Part shown: positions 27,308-34,358 of the stretch, piece after piece
Layout of the letters: each line of letters opens with the position of its first letter
How positions within the stretch are numbered: the first letter of the stretch is position 1
Assembly (NCBI GenBank): GCA_025056375.1
Contig: JANWWH010000011.1
Coordinates: 1 to 34,358, forward strand
Direction: 5' to 3'
DNA from: Aquificaceae bacterium
Lineage (GTDB): Bacteria; Aquificota; Aquificia; Aquificales; Aquificaceae
DNA length: 34,358 nucleotides
Program-made: the position numbers and the translations under genes
Notes under the pieces: model-generated
Told to the model about the DNA's origin: nothing
Seen by the model: the letters and a program-made list of their open reading frames with translations, nothing else
The model's database searches: none

Positions 27308-28077
27308 GGCTGGGCGTAATAGGTTATGGCAACATGGGGGAGAGTTTTGCAAAGGCTCTCCGGGAAAGAGCGGAGGTCGTCGTATACGATGTAAGTGAGG
27401 AGAAAAGACAGAAGGCATGGGCTGAGGGTTTCGGAGTTGTAAAAAGCACGGAGTTTCTTCTGGAACACTCTCAGTGGCTTCTTGTTGCGGTCAAGCCCCT
27501 GGATGTGGTGGAAGTCCTGAAAAGCCTAAGGGGAAAAGTAGGAGAAAGACTGCTCATAAGTCTCGTAGCGGGTTTGAGCCTCTCAAAGATGAAAGAACTC
27601 TCGGATGCCTCGAAGCTCATAAGGCTCATGCCTAACATAAACGCCCTGGTGGGGAAAGCTACGATAGCCTGTGCCTTTGGTAGTGGTGTGGAAGAGAAGG
27701 AGAAAGAGAGTTTTCTCAAGCTCTTTTCTGTCTGTGGAAGCCTTTATGAGCTCAAAGAGGAAGCCTTTGACGCCTTCACTGCGCTGGCTGGCTCAGGTCC
27801 TGCCTTTGTGTTCAGGTTTATCCATGCTCTTGCTTTGGCGGGAGTGAAGGAAGGTTTTCCCTACGAAGTGGCAAAATCTCTGGCTTTGGACGTGGTCTCC
27901 GGCTCCTGTGAACTCCTAAAAGAAAAGGGAGGACATCCAGAGGAGTGGGTTGTCAAGGTAGCATCACCCGGCGGCACCACCATCGAGGGGATAAGGGTTT
28001 TAGAAGAGAAGGGCTTTGCAGGTATAGTTATAGAATGCATACAGAAAACCTCGGAGAAAGCAAGGAAACTGCTGTGA
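27304..28077 (+). CDS. proC: Pyrroline-5-carboxylate reductase
   Basis: LGVIGYGNMGESFAKAL; LIRLMPNINALVGKATIA; ALAGSGPAFVFRFIHALALAGVKEGF; SPGGTTIEGIRVLEEKGF. Confidence 0.95.
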   Translation: MRLGVIGYGNMGESFAKALRERAEVVVYDVSEEKRQKAWAEGFGVVKSTEFLLEHSQWLLVAVKPLDVVEVLKSLRGKVGERLLISLVAGLSLSKMKELSDASKLIRLMPNINALVGKATIACAFGSGVEEKEKESFLKLFSVCGSLYELKEEAFDAFTALAGSGPAFVFRFIHALALAGVKEGFPYEVAKSLALDVVSGSCELLKEKGGHPEEWVVKVASPGGTTIEGIRVLEEKGFAGIVIECIQKTSEKARKLL

Positions 28078-28655
28078 TTTTTAAACTTCAGAAGGGGAGA
28101 GCCAGGCTCGGGCTCAAAAGATGGGAAGGGGACCGAGACGTGTTAACCCTCAGGCAGGTGCATTCTTCAAAGGTTTGGGTAATAGAGGAGTTTGTGGAGG
28201 GTCTGGAGGGGGATGCTCTCATAACGAAGAAAACTGGGTTGAAGATAGGTGTGAGGACTGCGGACTGCCTACCTATAGCCTTCTTGGGAAGGGAAACAGT
28301 TTCTGTGGTTCATGCGGGCTGGCGCGGGTTAAAAGAGGGCATAGTAGAGAGAGCCCTTGAAGAGCTCTCAAGGTTTGAACCCTTGGAGAACTTCTTAGTC
28401 TTTATTGGTCCCTCCGCAAAAGCCTGCTGTTATCAGGTGGGTGAGGACTTTAAGGAGCACTTCAGTAGCCTATACTACAGAGGGGGTAAGCACTACATGG
28501 ACACCCAAGAAGAAGCCTTGCTAAGGCTTAAGAAGTCAGGCATAAGAGAGCTCTCCCTATACAAAACCTGCACCGTGTGCCACCCAAGCCTTCCCTCTCA
28601 CAGAAGGGACAGGACACAGGAAAGGCTTCTGACCTTCGTGGAGTTGATAGGCTAA
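28074..28655 (+). CDS. PgeF/YfiH (DUF152, 'polyphenol oxidase'/laccase-domain) family protein
   Basis: LRQVHSSKVWVI; GVRTADCLPIAFLG; SVVHAGWRGLKEGIV; FIGPSAKACCYQVGEDF. GTG 28074 overlaps the proC stop; ATG 28035 is an alternative start. Confidence 0.9.
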   Translation: MIFKLQKGRARLGLKRWEGDRDVLTLRQVHSSKVWVIEEFVEGLEGDALITKKTGLKIGVRTADCLPIAFLGRETVSVVHAGWRGLKEGIVERALEELSRFEPLENFLVFIGPSAKACCYQVGEDFKEHFSSLYYRGGKHYMDTQEEALLRLKKSGIRELSLYKTCTVCHPSLPSHRRDRTQERLLTFVELIG

Positions 28656-28674
28656 AATTATGGAGGTGGGCTAC

Positions 28675-29328
28675 ATGGTCACAAAAAAGACCGTTGAGGA
28701 GGTTTTTTCAAAGGTAAGCAGGAAATATGACTTTTTCCTAAATCTGGTCACTTTTGGTAAGATTGACCTTTGGCAGAGAGAGATGTTGGATATGCTTTCC
28801 TGCGAGGGCAACAGGTTGGATGTGGGAACGGGCACAGGGGAAGTGCTTCTCAAGTCTCAAAACCGGGGGCTGAAGGTAGGGATGGACCTTTCTAAAGACA
28901 TGCTCAGGCGGGCGAGGGAAAAGTGTAAGGTGTGCAGGTTTCTGGTTGCGGATGCGGAGAACATGCCCTTTAAGAAGAGTTCCTTTAGCTCTGTTACCCT
29001 CTCTCTAGTCTTCAGACACCTCCTTGACAGAAGGAGCTTTCTGAGAGAAGTCAAGAGAGTTTTAAAGGAAGGGGGTGAGCTTGCCCTCTTGGACATAAAC
29101 AGGTTTTCTCTAACGCCCCTGCTGGTCTTTTTGATGAAGTTTCCGCTAAAGCCTTTTGGACTCCTTATCTTCGGGTCTGAGAAGTGGAGCTTTTTTATAC
29201 ACTCCCTTGAGAACGCATTGAGCCTGGAGGAGGTCAAGAGGGAACTCACGGAGGAGGGCTTTGAGGTGGCAGAGGTCCAGAAAAGGCTTTTTGGCTTTGT
29301 ATATCTTCTCCTTGCCAAAAGGCGCTGA
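28675..29328 (+). CDS. UbiE/MenG-like class I SAM-dependent methyltransferase (quinone biosynthesis type)
   Basis: VFSKVSRKYDFFLNLVTFGKIDLWQREML; DVGTGTGEVLLKS; FRHLLDRRSFLREVKRVLKEGGELALLDINRF. Start at 28675 has GGAGGTG upstream; ORF extends to 28660. Confidence 0.85.
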   Translation: MVTKKTVEEVFSKVSRKYDFFLNLVTFGKIDLWQREMLDMLSCEGNRLDVGTGTGEVLLKSQNRGLKVGMDLSKDMLRRAREKCKVCRFLVADAENMPFKKSSFSSVTLSLVFRHLLDRRSFLREVKRVLKEGGELALLDINRFSLTPLLVFLMKFPLKPFGLLIFGSEKWSFFIHSLENALSLEEVKRELTEEGFEVAEVQKRLFGFVYLLLAKRR

Positions 29329-30532
29329 GCTTTTCCAGTTACTCCTTTTTCTCTGTCTTATCTTTTTTGCCCTCTTTAGGGTCGAGAGGGAGGAGAGGTT
29401 TCTCTGGTTTGAGGAGGAGGGTTCCCTTGAGCTCCGTGTCCTGTCGCCACCTCAGGAGAGTGAGGAGGGTTTGAGGGTTAAGGTGGAAATCTTGGGTGGA
29501 GACTTTCCCGAGCTCCGAGGAAAGAAAGCCCTTCTCCTACTCTACCGCTCCGTGGACCTGCCTTCAAAGTCCTTTTCAATGTTTGCGGAGGTAAAAGCTG
29601 AGGGGAACAGGGTCTATGTGAAGGGTAGCTACAGAGATATAGAAGACCTGATAAGCACGAAGGAAAGCATAAGAGACCTATACATAAAACGGGTGGAAGA
29701 AAAGTTTCAGGACTTTCAGACAAGAGCTCTTATTCTCACCTATCTTTTTGGCGAGGCGAGAGAGTTCCTACCTCAGGACCTGCAATATTACTTTCTAAGG
29801 ACGGGGCTTCTTCACCTTTTGGTCATATCTGGCTTCCATGTGGGTATGGTCTTTTTGATGCTGAGGTTTTGTCTACCTTACCCCTATGGGCTTTGGCTTG
29901 GAGCTGTGGGGGTAAGTTTTTACGTGCTCTTGTTAGTTCCTCAGGAACCGCCCGTCTTGAGAGCTTGGCTCATGCTCCTCCTCTGGGTCCTTATAAAACT
30001 GCAAGAGGGTAGACCTAACGCGCTGACCGTGCTTTTCTTCTCCGCAAGCCTCCTGCTTCTCATAGAACCTTCCTTCGTGCGCTCCTATTCCTTCTGGCTT
30101 TCCTTCTTTGCTACCCTCTACATCTTGCTGGGTCTCAGGCTTTTACCCCCTTCTGATTCTCTCATCTACAGATACGCTCTTTTGCCTACCGCTCTTTCCT
30201 TCTTTGCCTTCCTTGGCGTTTCACCCCTACTCTTGAGCTTTACCAACGCCAGTATGGGCGGTATAATCTTTAGCACCCCCGTAGGCTACCTCTTTTTCCC
30301 CTTTACCCTCTACGGTATCCTACAAATCCTCACCTTTTTCAGCCTGCCTACCTTCCCTTTAGAAGTAACAGGGAAGCTTATCCTGCACGTGGTTAGCCTC
30401 CTGTCTCATCTTGATATGGAGCTGAGAACGCCCCTTTCCACAAGAACTGCCTACATCCTGAGCTTTTGTATGGCTCTTTTTCTGTATGTTCTTGGTCTCC
30501 TCAGAAAAAGCTCCCAGCACTATAGAGGTTGA
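29261..30532 (+). CDS. ComEC/Rec2-type competence membrane protein, short form; start uncertain (TTG 29312 possible)
   Basis: Competence-domain motif YYFLRTGLLHLLVISGFHVGMVF; multiple TM segments; no metallo-beta-lactamase motif in the C-terminus; 423 aa. Confidence 0.85.
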   Translation: MRWQRSRKGFLALYIFSLPKGAELFQLLLFLCLIFFALFRVEREERFLWFEEEGSLELRVLSPPQESEEGLRVKVEILGGDFPELRGKKALLLLYRSVDLPSKSFSMFAEVKAEGNRVYVKGSYRDIEDLISTKESIRDLYIKRVEEKFQDFQTRALILTYLFGEAREFLPQDLQYYFLRTGLLHLLVISGFHVGMVFLMLRFCLPYPYGLWLGAVGVSFYVLLLVPQEPPVLRAWLMLLLWVLIKLQEGRPNALTVLFFSASLLLLIEPSFVRSYSFWLSFFATLYILLGLRLLPPSDSLIYRYALLPTALSFFAFLGVSPLLLSFTNASMGGIIFSTPVGYLFFPFTLYGILQILTFFSLPTFPLEVTGKLILHVVSLLSHLDMELRTPLSTRTAYILSFCMALFLYVLGLLRKSSQHYRG

Positions 30533-30575
30533 GACTTCCTTCTTACACTTAAAATCTCTGGCTTTTTTCCTTTGC

Positions 30576-30581
30576 TATAAT
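30576..30581 (+). promoter_or_regulatory. Extended -10 box TGCTATAAT (TATAAT 30576-30581), 10 nt before carB start
   Basis: Perfect TATAAT preceded by TGN; no SD before ATG 30592. Confidence 0.6.
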
Positions 30582-30591
30582 ATAGACCCTA

Positions 30592-32265
30592 ATGCCAAAG
30601 AGAACAGACATAAAAAAGATACTCATCATAGGCTCAGGTCCTATAGTCATAGGTCAAGCAGCTGAGTTTGACTACTCTGGCACTCAGGCTTGTAAAGCCC
30701 TTCTTCAAGAAGGCTATGAAGTGGTTCTGGTAAACTCCAACCCTGCCACCATTATGACGGACCCCCAGTTCGCCCAGAGGACCTACATTGAGCCCCTCGC
30801 AGTGGAAGTTCTTGAAGAGATAATAAAGAAGGAAAGACCAGATGCCCTTCTTCCTACTCTTGGAGGACAGACCGCCCTAAACCTGGCGGTCAGACTGCAG
30901 GAGGAGGGTATTTTGGAAAGATACGGAGTAAGGCTCATAGGAGCAAGCTACACCGCCATAAAAAAGGGAGAAGACAGAGACCTCTTCAGAAAATCTGTGG
31001 AGAGGGTCGGACTTAAGGTGCCACCCAGTGTGGTGGTTTCTTCTCTTCAGGAAGCCCTCGAGAAAGTTAAAGAGGTAGGGTTCCCTGCCATACTCAGACC
31101 CGCCTTTACCCTCGGAGGCACTGGTGGTTCTATAGCTTACAACATGGAAGAGTTTAAGGAAAAGGTGGAAACCGCCCTCAAGTCCTCGCCCATACACCAA
31201 GTGCTCATAGATAAGTCCCTTATAGGGTGGAAGGAATTTGAATTTGAGGTCATAAGGGATGCCAAAGACAACGTGATAATAGTCTGCAGTATAGAAAACT
31301 TTGACCCTATGGGCGTCCATACGGGCGATTCCATCACCGTTGCACCCGCACAAACTCTTACGGACAAGGAATACCAAATACTCAGAGATGCCTGCATCGC
31401 TATAATGAGAGAGATAGGCGTTGACACTGGTGGTTCTAACATACAGTTTGCGGTGAACCCTTTGGACGGCGACTTTTATGTGATAGAGATGAACCCGAGG
31501 GTTTCTCGTTCCTCCGCTTTGGCTTCAAAGGCTACGGGCTTTCCTATAGCCAAGGTGGCCGCAAAGCTTGCGGTGGGTTACACCCTTGATGAACTAAAAA
31601 ACGACATAACAAGGCATACACCAGCCTCCTTTGAACCATCCATAGACTATGTGGTGGTAAAGATACCACGCTTTGACTTTGCCAAGTTTCCGAGGGCTGA
31701 AAAGACCCTGGGCACCATGATGAAGTCTGTGGGGGAGGTAATGGCAATAGGAAGAACCTTCAAGGAAGCTATTGGTAAAGCCATAAGAAGTCGGGAGCAG
31801 GGTGTCCACGGACTGGCTGTGCCCGATTATTCCTCCCTTGAGGAAGAGGAGATAAGGAGGGGTTTGAGAACACCAAACCCTAACAGGTTGTGGTATATCT
31901 CGGGGGCTTTCAGAAAGGGTTTCAGCCTTGAGGAGGTTTACCAGCTCTCAAAGGTTGACCCTTGGTTCTTGGAAAACCTCAAACAGGTAGTGGAGTTTGA
32001 GAAGGTTTTGAAAGAAAAAGAGCTCACCCCGGAGACGCTCAGGCTTGCCAAGGAGATGGGCTACTCGGACGTAGAGGTGGCGTGGCTCAGAGGGGTCAAA
32101 GAGGAGGATATAAGGAGGATGAGGTATGAATGGAAGGTTCTCCCTGCTTTCAAGGGCGTGGATACCTGCGCAGGAGAGTTCATAGCTTACACACCTTACT
32201 ACTATTCTACCTACGAAAGACCTTACTACAGCGTGGAGGGGCTGGAGTTCCTTGACGAGGATTAG
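30592..32265 (+). CDS. carB: Carbamoyl-phosphate synthase large subunit, N-terminal half (split CarB)
   Basis: [74 protein letters not shown]; 557 aa ending after the oligomerisation domain. Confidence 0.95.
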   Translation: MPKRTDIKKILIIGSGPIVIGQAAEFDYSGTQACKALLQEGYEVVLVNSNPATIMTDPQFAQRTYIEPLAVEVLEEIIKKERPDALLPTLGGQTALNLAVRLQEEGILERYGVRLIGASYTAIKKGEDRDLFRKSVERVGLKVPPSVVVSSLQEALEKVKEVGFPAILRPAFTLGGTGGSIAYNMEEFKEKVETALKSSPIHQVLIDKSLIGWKEFEFEVIRDAKDNVIIVCSIENFDPMGVHTGDSITVAPAQTLTDKEYQILRDACIAIMREIGVDTGGSNIQFAVNPLDGDFYVIEMNPRVSRSSALASKATGFPIAKVAAKLAVGYTLDELKNDITRHTPASFEPSIDYVVVKIPRFDFAKFPRAEKTLGTMMKSVGEVMAIGRTFKEAIGKAIRSREQGVHGLAVPDYSSLEEEEIRRGLRTPNPNRLWYISGAFRKGFSLEEVYQLSKVDPWFLENLKQVVEFEKVLKEKELTPETLRLAKEMGYSDVEVAWLRGVKEEDIRRMRYEWKVLPAFKGVDTCAGEFIAYTPYYYSTYERPYYSVEGLEFLDED

Positions 32266-33230
32266 ACCATAAGTTCCTCAGGATAGGGCTCAAGGTAGGT
32301 CTGAGCCATAAGGTAATTGTTTTCAAACCTGTAGGCGTAAGCTTTGAGAAACTCTAAGGGAAGCCTTTTATCCAGCCTTCCCCTCTTGTAGTCTTCTACC
32401 AGTTTGAAGAAGTGAGCCTTCTCCCTTTCCTTGAGGTTTCTTGAGATGTGTCCGAATATGTGAAGAAGAGTGTTTACCTGCTGTCCTCTCGAGGGTTTTT
32501 TCCTTATAGCCTGAAGGAAAAGACTTCCGTAAAGGCTAAGTGTTTCCCTTAGGTTTTCCTCTTTAGCACTGGCTACGAGCCTTCCCATCTCCTTTAGCTT
32601 TCTCTGAGAATGTGCCATAAGAAGGTATTTGTTCCTCTGATGAAAGTCCATAAGCTCGCTAATGCGGTTTATCCTCTCCTTGTTCTCTCTGAGCTCCGCA
32701 ACCGAGAAAAGCCTCGTAAGAAAATGTTCTCTTATCTCTTTGTCTTTCAGTCTTCCTTCGTCCTCCACCGGCAAGTATTCAAAGCGGTCCAAGACCTTGA
32801 GGGCAAAAAGACCCCTACCCTTCGAGTGGAACTCTCTACCTTCTGGGTCTCTGTATACCTTCGTGTTGGACACTCCGCAGGAGGGAGACTTGCTTTTCAG
32901 AAGGAAAGCGTCAACCCCTTGTAAGGTCTTTAGGAAAGTCTCCGCAAAGCTTTCCATCTTCTCCGTAAGCTCAAGCCCTGTAGAAGGTTGAGAAAGTCCG
33001 AAGGAGTTTTCCCTTCTGTAGACTATAACCCTTTCCCTCGGCACGCCAAGACCTATAGCCACCTCCGGGCAAACCTCTAAGACCTCACAGTAGGGTAAAA
33101 GCTTCAAAACAAACTCGTCTCTCACCTCTTGACCGTTATAGCGGACGGGCTTTAGGTTCAGACAGGCGCTTACCACTATTCTGGGTTTTGGAAAGTTCCT
33201 CACATAGAGCATTATAGGAAAGAGCCCCAC
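32262..33230 (-). CDS. DUF523 plus DUF1722 (YbgA-like) protein; likely true start is 33212 (ATG) or 33203 (GTG)
   Basis: [20 protein letters not shown]...SPSCGV (DUF523) and [14 protein letters not shown]...[19 protein letters not shown] (DUF1722). Confidence 0.9.
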   Translation of the reverse strand: MGLFPIMLYVRNFPKPRIVVSACLNLKPVRYNGQEVRDEFVLKLLPYCEVLEVCPEVAIGLGVPRERVIVYRRENSFGLSQPSTGLELTEKMESFAETFLKTLQGVDAFLLKSKSPSCGVSNTKVYRDPEGREFHSKGRGLFALKVLDRFEYLPVEDEGRLKDKEIREHFLTRLFSVAELRENKERINRISELMDFHQRNKYLLMAHSQRKLKEMGRLVASAKEENLRETLSLYGSLFLQAIRKKPSRGQQVNTLLHIFGHISRNLKEREKAHFFKLVEDYKRGRLDKRLPLEFLKAYAYRFENNYLMAQTYLEPYPEELMV

Positions 33231-33245
33231 GAGGGGGCGGTGTCT

Positions 33246-33770
33246 TCATCTGGGCATTATGACCGTATCTATCACATGTATGACGCCGTTGGAAGCCTCT
33301 ATGTCTGTCTTGACTATGCTTGCGTTATCTATTTTTGCACCCCCTCTAAGACCTATGGTAGCTTCCTGCCCCTGCATTGTCTTTACCTTTTGTCCCTCCT
33401 TTAGGTCCTTTGAGTAGACCTTACCATCTACCACATGGTAAAGGAGCACCTTTCTGAGGGCTTCCTTGTTCTTCAAAAGGGCATCCAGCCTTTCCTTTGG
33501 TATCTTGCCGAAGGCTTCGTCGGTGGGTGCAAAGACCGTAAAACAGCACTTATTCGCCAGAGTTTCCTCAAGCCCAGCTTCCTTTAGAGCGGTAAGAAGG
33601 GTCTTAAACTGACCAGCTTGCTGTGCGGTCTGGACTATGTTTTGCTTCGCCTGCCCTGCACCTGCCTTTTTTTCACCCCTTTCGTGCATGCCTGCTACCG
33701 CAAGCCCTAAAGCAAAGGAAAAAACTGCAGTTCCAAGAAGAGCCTTTTTCGTAAGAAAAGCCTTTAACAT
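33246..33770 (-). CDS. Exported fasciclin (FAS1) domain protein
   Basis: Signal-like N-terminus; FKTLLTALKEAGLEETLANKCCFTVFAPTDEAFGKIP...LLYHVVDGKV...GVIHVIDTVIMP; SD AAGGAGGTG. Confidence 0.93.
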   Translation of the reverse strand: MLKAFLTKKALLGTAVFSFALGLAVAGMHERGEKKAGAGQAKQNIVQTAQQAGQFKTLLTALKEAGLEETLANKCCFTVFAPTDEAFGKIPKERLDALLKNKEALRKVLLYHVVDGKVYSKDLKEGQKVKTMQGQEATIGLRGGAKIDNASIVKTDIEASNGVIHVIDTVIMPR

Positions 33771-33923
33771 GGTTTACACCTCCTTAAAGTTGTTTCTTAA
33801 ATCTTCCTTTCCATGGTAACTTTTTTGAAGGGCACCCCCTCACCTTTTAATGGAGTATTTTTACCTCTCGTCTGAAAATAAGACCCTAAGGCTTTTGTGA
33901 AAGGGGGCTTTTGACTTTTAAGC

Positions 33924-33929
33924 TATAAT
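33924..33929 (+). promoter_or_regulatory. -10 box TATAAT 8 nt upstream of ADH start
   Basis: AGCTATAATTAGCAACTATG; no SD before ATG 33938. Confidence 0.55.
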
Positions 33930-33937
33930 TAGCAACT

Positions 33938-34358
33938 ATGAAGGCGGTTATTCTTGAAAATTTCGGGGGTGTGGAAGGTCTCCGGGTGCTGGAAAACTTC
34001 CCTGAGCCAGAGTTAAAAGAGGAAGAGGTGCTCGTAAGGGTAAGAGCGGTAGCCCTTAATCACTTAGACCTTTGGGTCAGGATGGGGGCGCTGGCGGTAA
34101 AGCCAGAGCTACCTCACATATTGGGCTCGGACGTAAGCGGTGTGGTAGAAAGGGTGGGTAGCCTCGTAAAGGATATAAGGGAAGGCGATGAGGTGGTGGT
34201 GGCGCCGGGGCTTTCCTGTGGCGTGTGCTACGAGTGTCAGTCGGGGCATGACAATCACTGTAGGCACTATGACATCCTTGGTCTGAAAGCTAAAGGGGGC
34301 TATGCGGAGTATGTAAGCGTGCCAGCCAGAAACATAATAAAAAAGCCCTCAAACCTCA
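33938..34358 (+). CDS. Zinc-type medium-chain alcohol dehydrogenase/oxidoreductase, 5' part (runs off window)
   Basis: Manual translation MKAVILENFGGVEGLRVLENFPEPELKEEEVLVRVRAVALNHLDLWVRMG...PHILGSDVSGVVERVG...GLSCGVCYECQSGHDNHCRHYDILG; structural zinc Cys cluster. Confidence 0.93.
   Translation, partial: MKAVILENFGGVEGLRVLENFPEPELKEEEVLVRVRAVALNHLDLWVRMGALAVKPELPHILGSDVSGVVERVGSLVKDIREGDEVVVAPGLSCGVCYECQSGHDNHCRHYDILGLKAKGGYAEYVSVPARNIIKKPSNL

Noticed and set aside
28121-28360. 79-aa plus-strand ORF with several Cys inside the PgeF-like gene
   Set aside because: Out-of-frame within a conserved gene; apparent Cys clusters are coincidental.
30877-31377. 166-aa minus-strand ORF opposite carB N-half
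   Set aside because: Antisense to highly conserved ATP-grasp coding sequence; no independent support.
1-34358. CRISPR arrays, tRNA/rRNA genes, IS elements or prophage
   Set aside because: No regularly spaced repeats, no tRNA-like cloverleaf or rRNA sequence noticed, no transposase/integrase motifs in any ORF.

Overview
The window is a dense bacterial chromosomal segment that looks like a thermophilic Aquificales-type genome. Supporting this are a bacterial reverse gyrase, a carbamoyl-phosphate synthase large subunit split into two genes, a THEP1-type NTPase and tightly overlapping genes. I found about 29 protein-coding genes: mnmG (3' part), der, reverse gyrase, a small membrane protein, dxs, nuoG, a PAS-GGDEF protein, a DeoR-HTH/NosL-like fusion, carB C-terminal half, an NTPase, a Lys-rich secreted peptide, a LOG-family protein, sbcD, sbcC, two DUF29 paralogs, two M16 peptidase-like proteins, a small helical protein, fliA, flhA, flhF, flhG, proC, a PgeF/YfiH-like protein, a UbiE-like methyltransferase, a short ComEC-like protein, carB N-terminal half, a DUF523/DUF1722 protein, a fasciclin-domain protein, and a partial zinc alcohol dehydrogenase. 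I saw no rRNA, tRNA, CRISPR array or transposon. The observations most worth following up are: (i) -10-like boxes 6-10 nt upstream of many start codons with no Shine-Dalgarno sequence, suggesting widespread leaderless mRNAs; (ii) a nine-gene, mostly overlapping run (Lys-rich peptide, LOG, SbcD, SbcC, DUF29, DUF29, M16, M16, small ORF) preceded by a consensus promoter and an 8-bp palindrome; (iii) tandem DUF29 genes with a sharply conserved 5' block; (iv) a DeoR-HTH protein fused to a Cys-rich NosL-like domain; (v) both halves of split carB, each with its own leaderless-type promoter. All family assignments come from reading motifs by eye; no database search was run.
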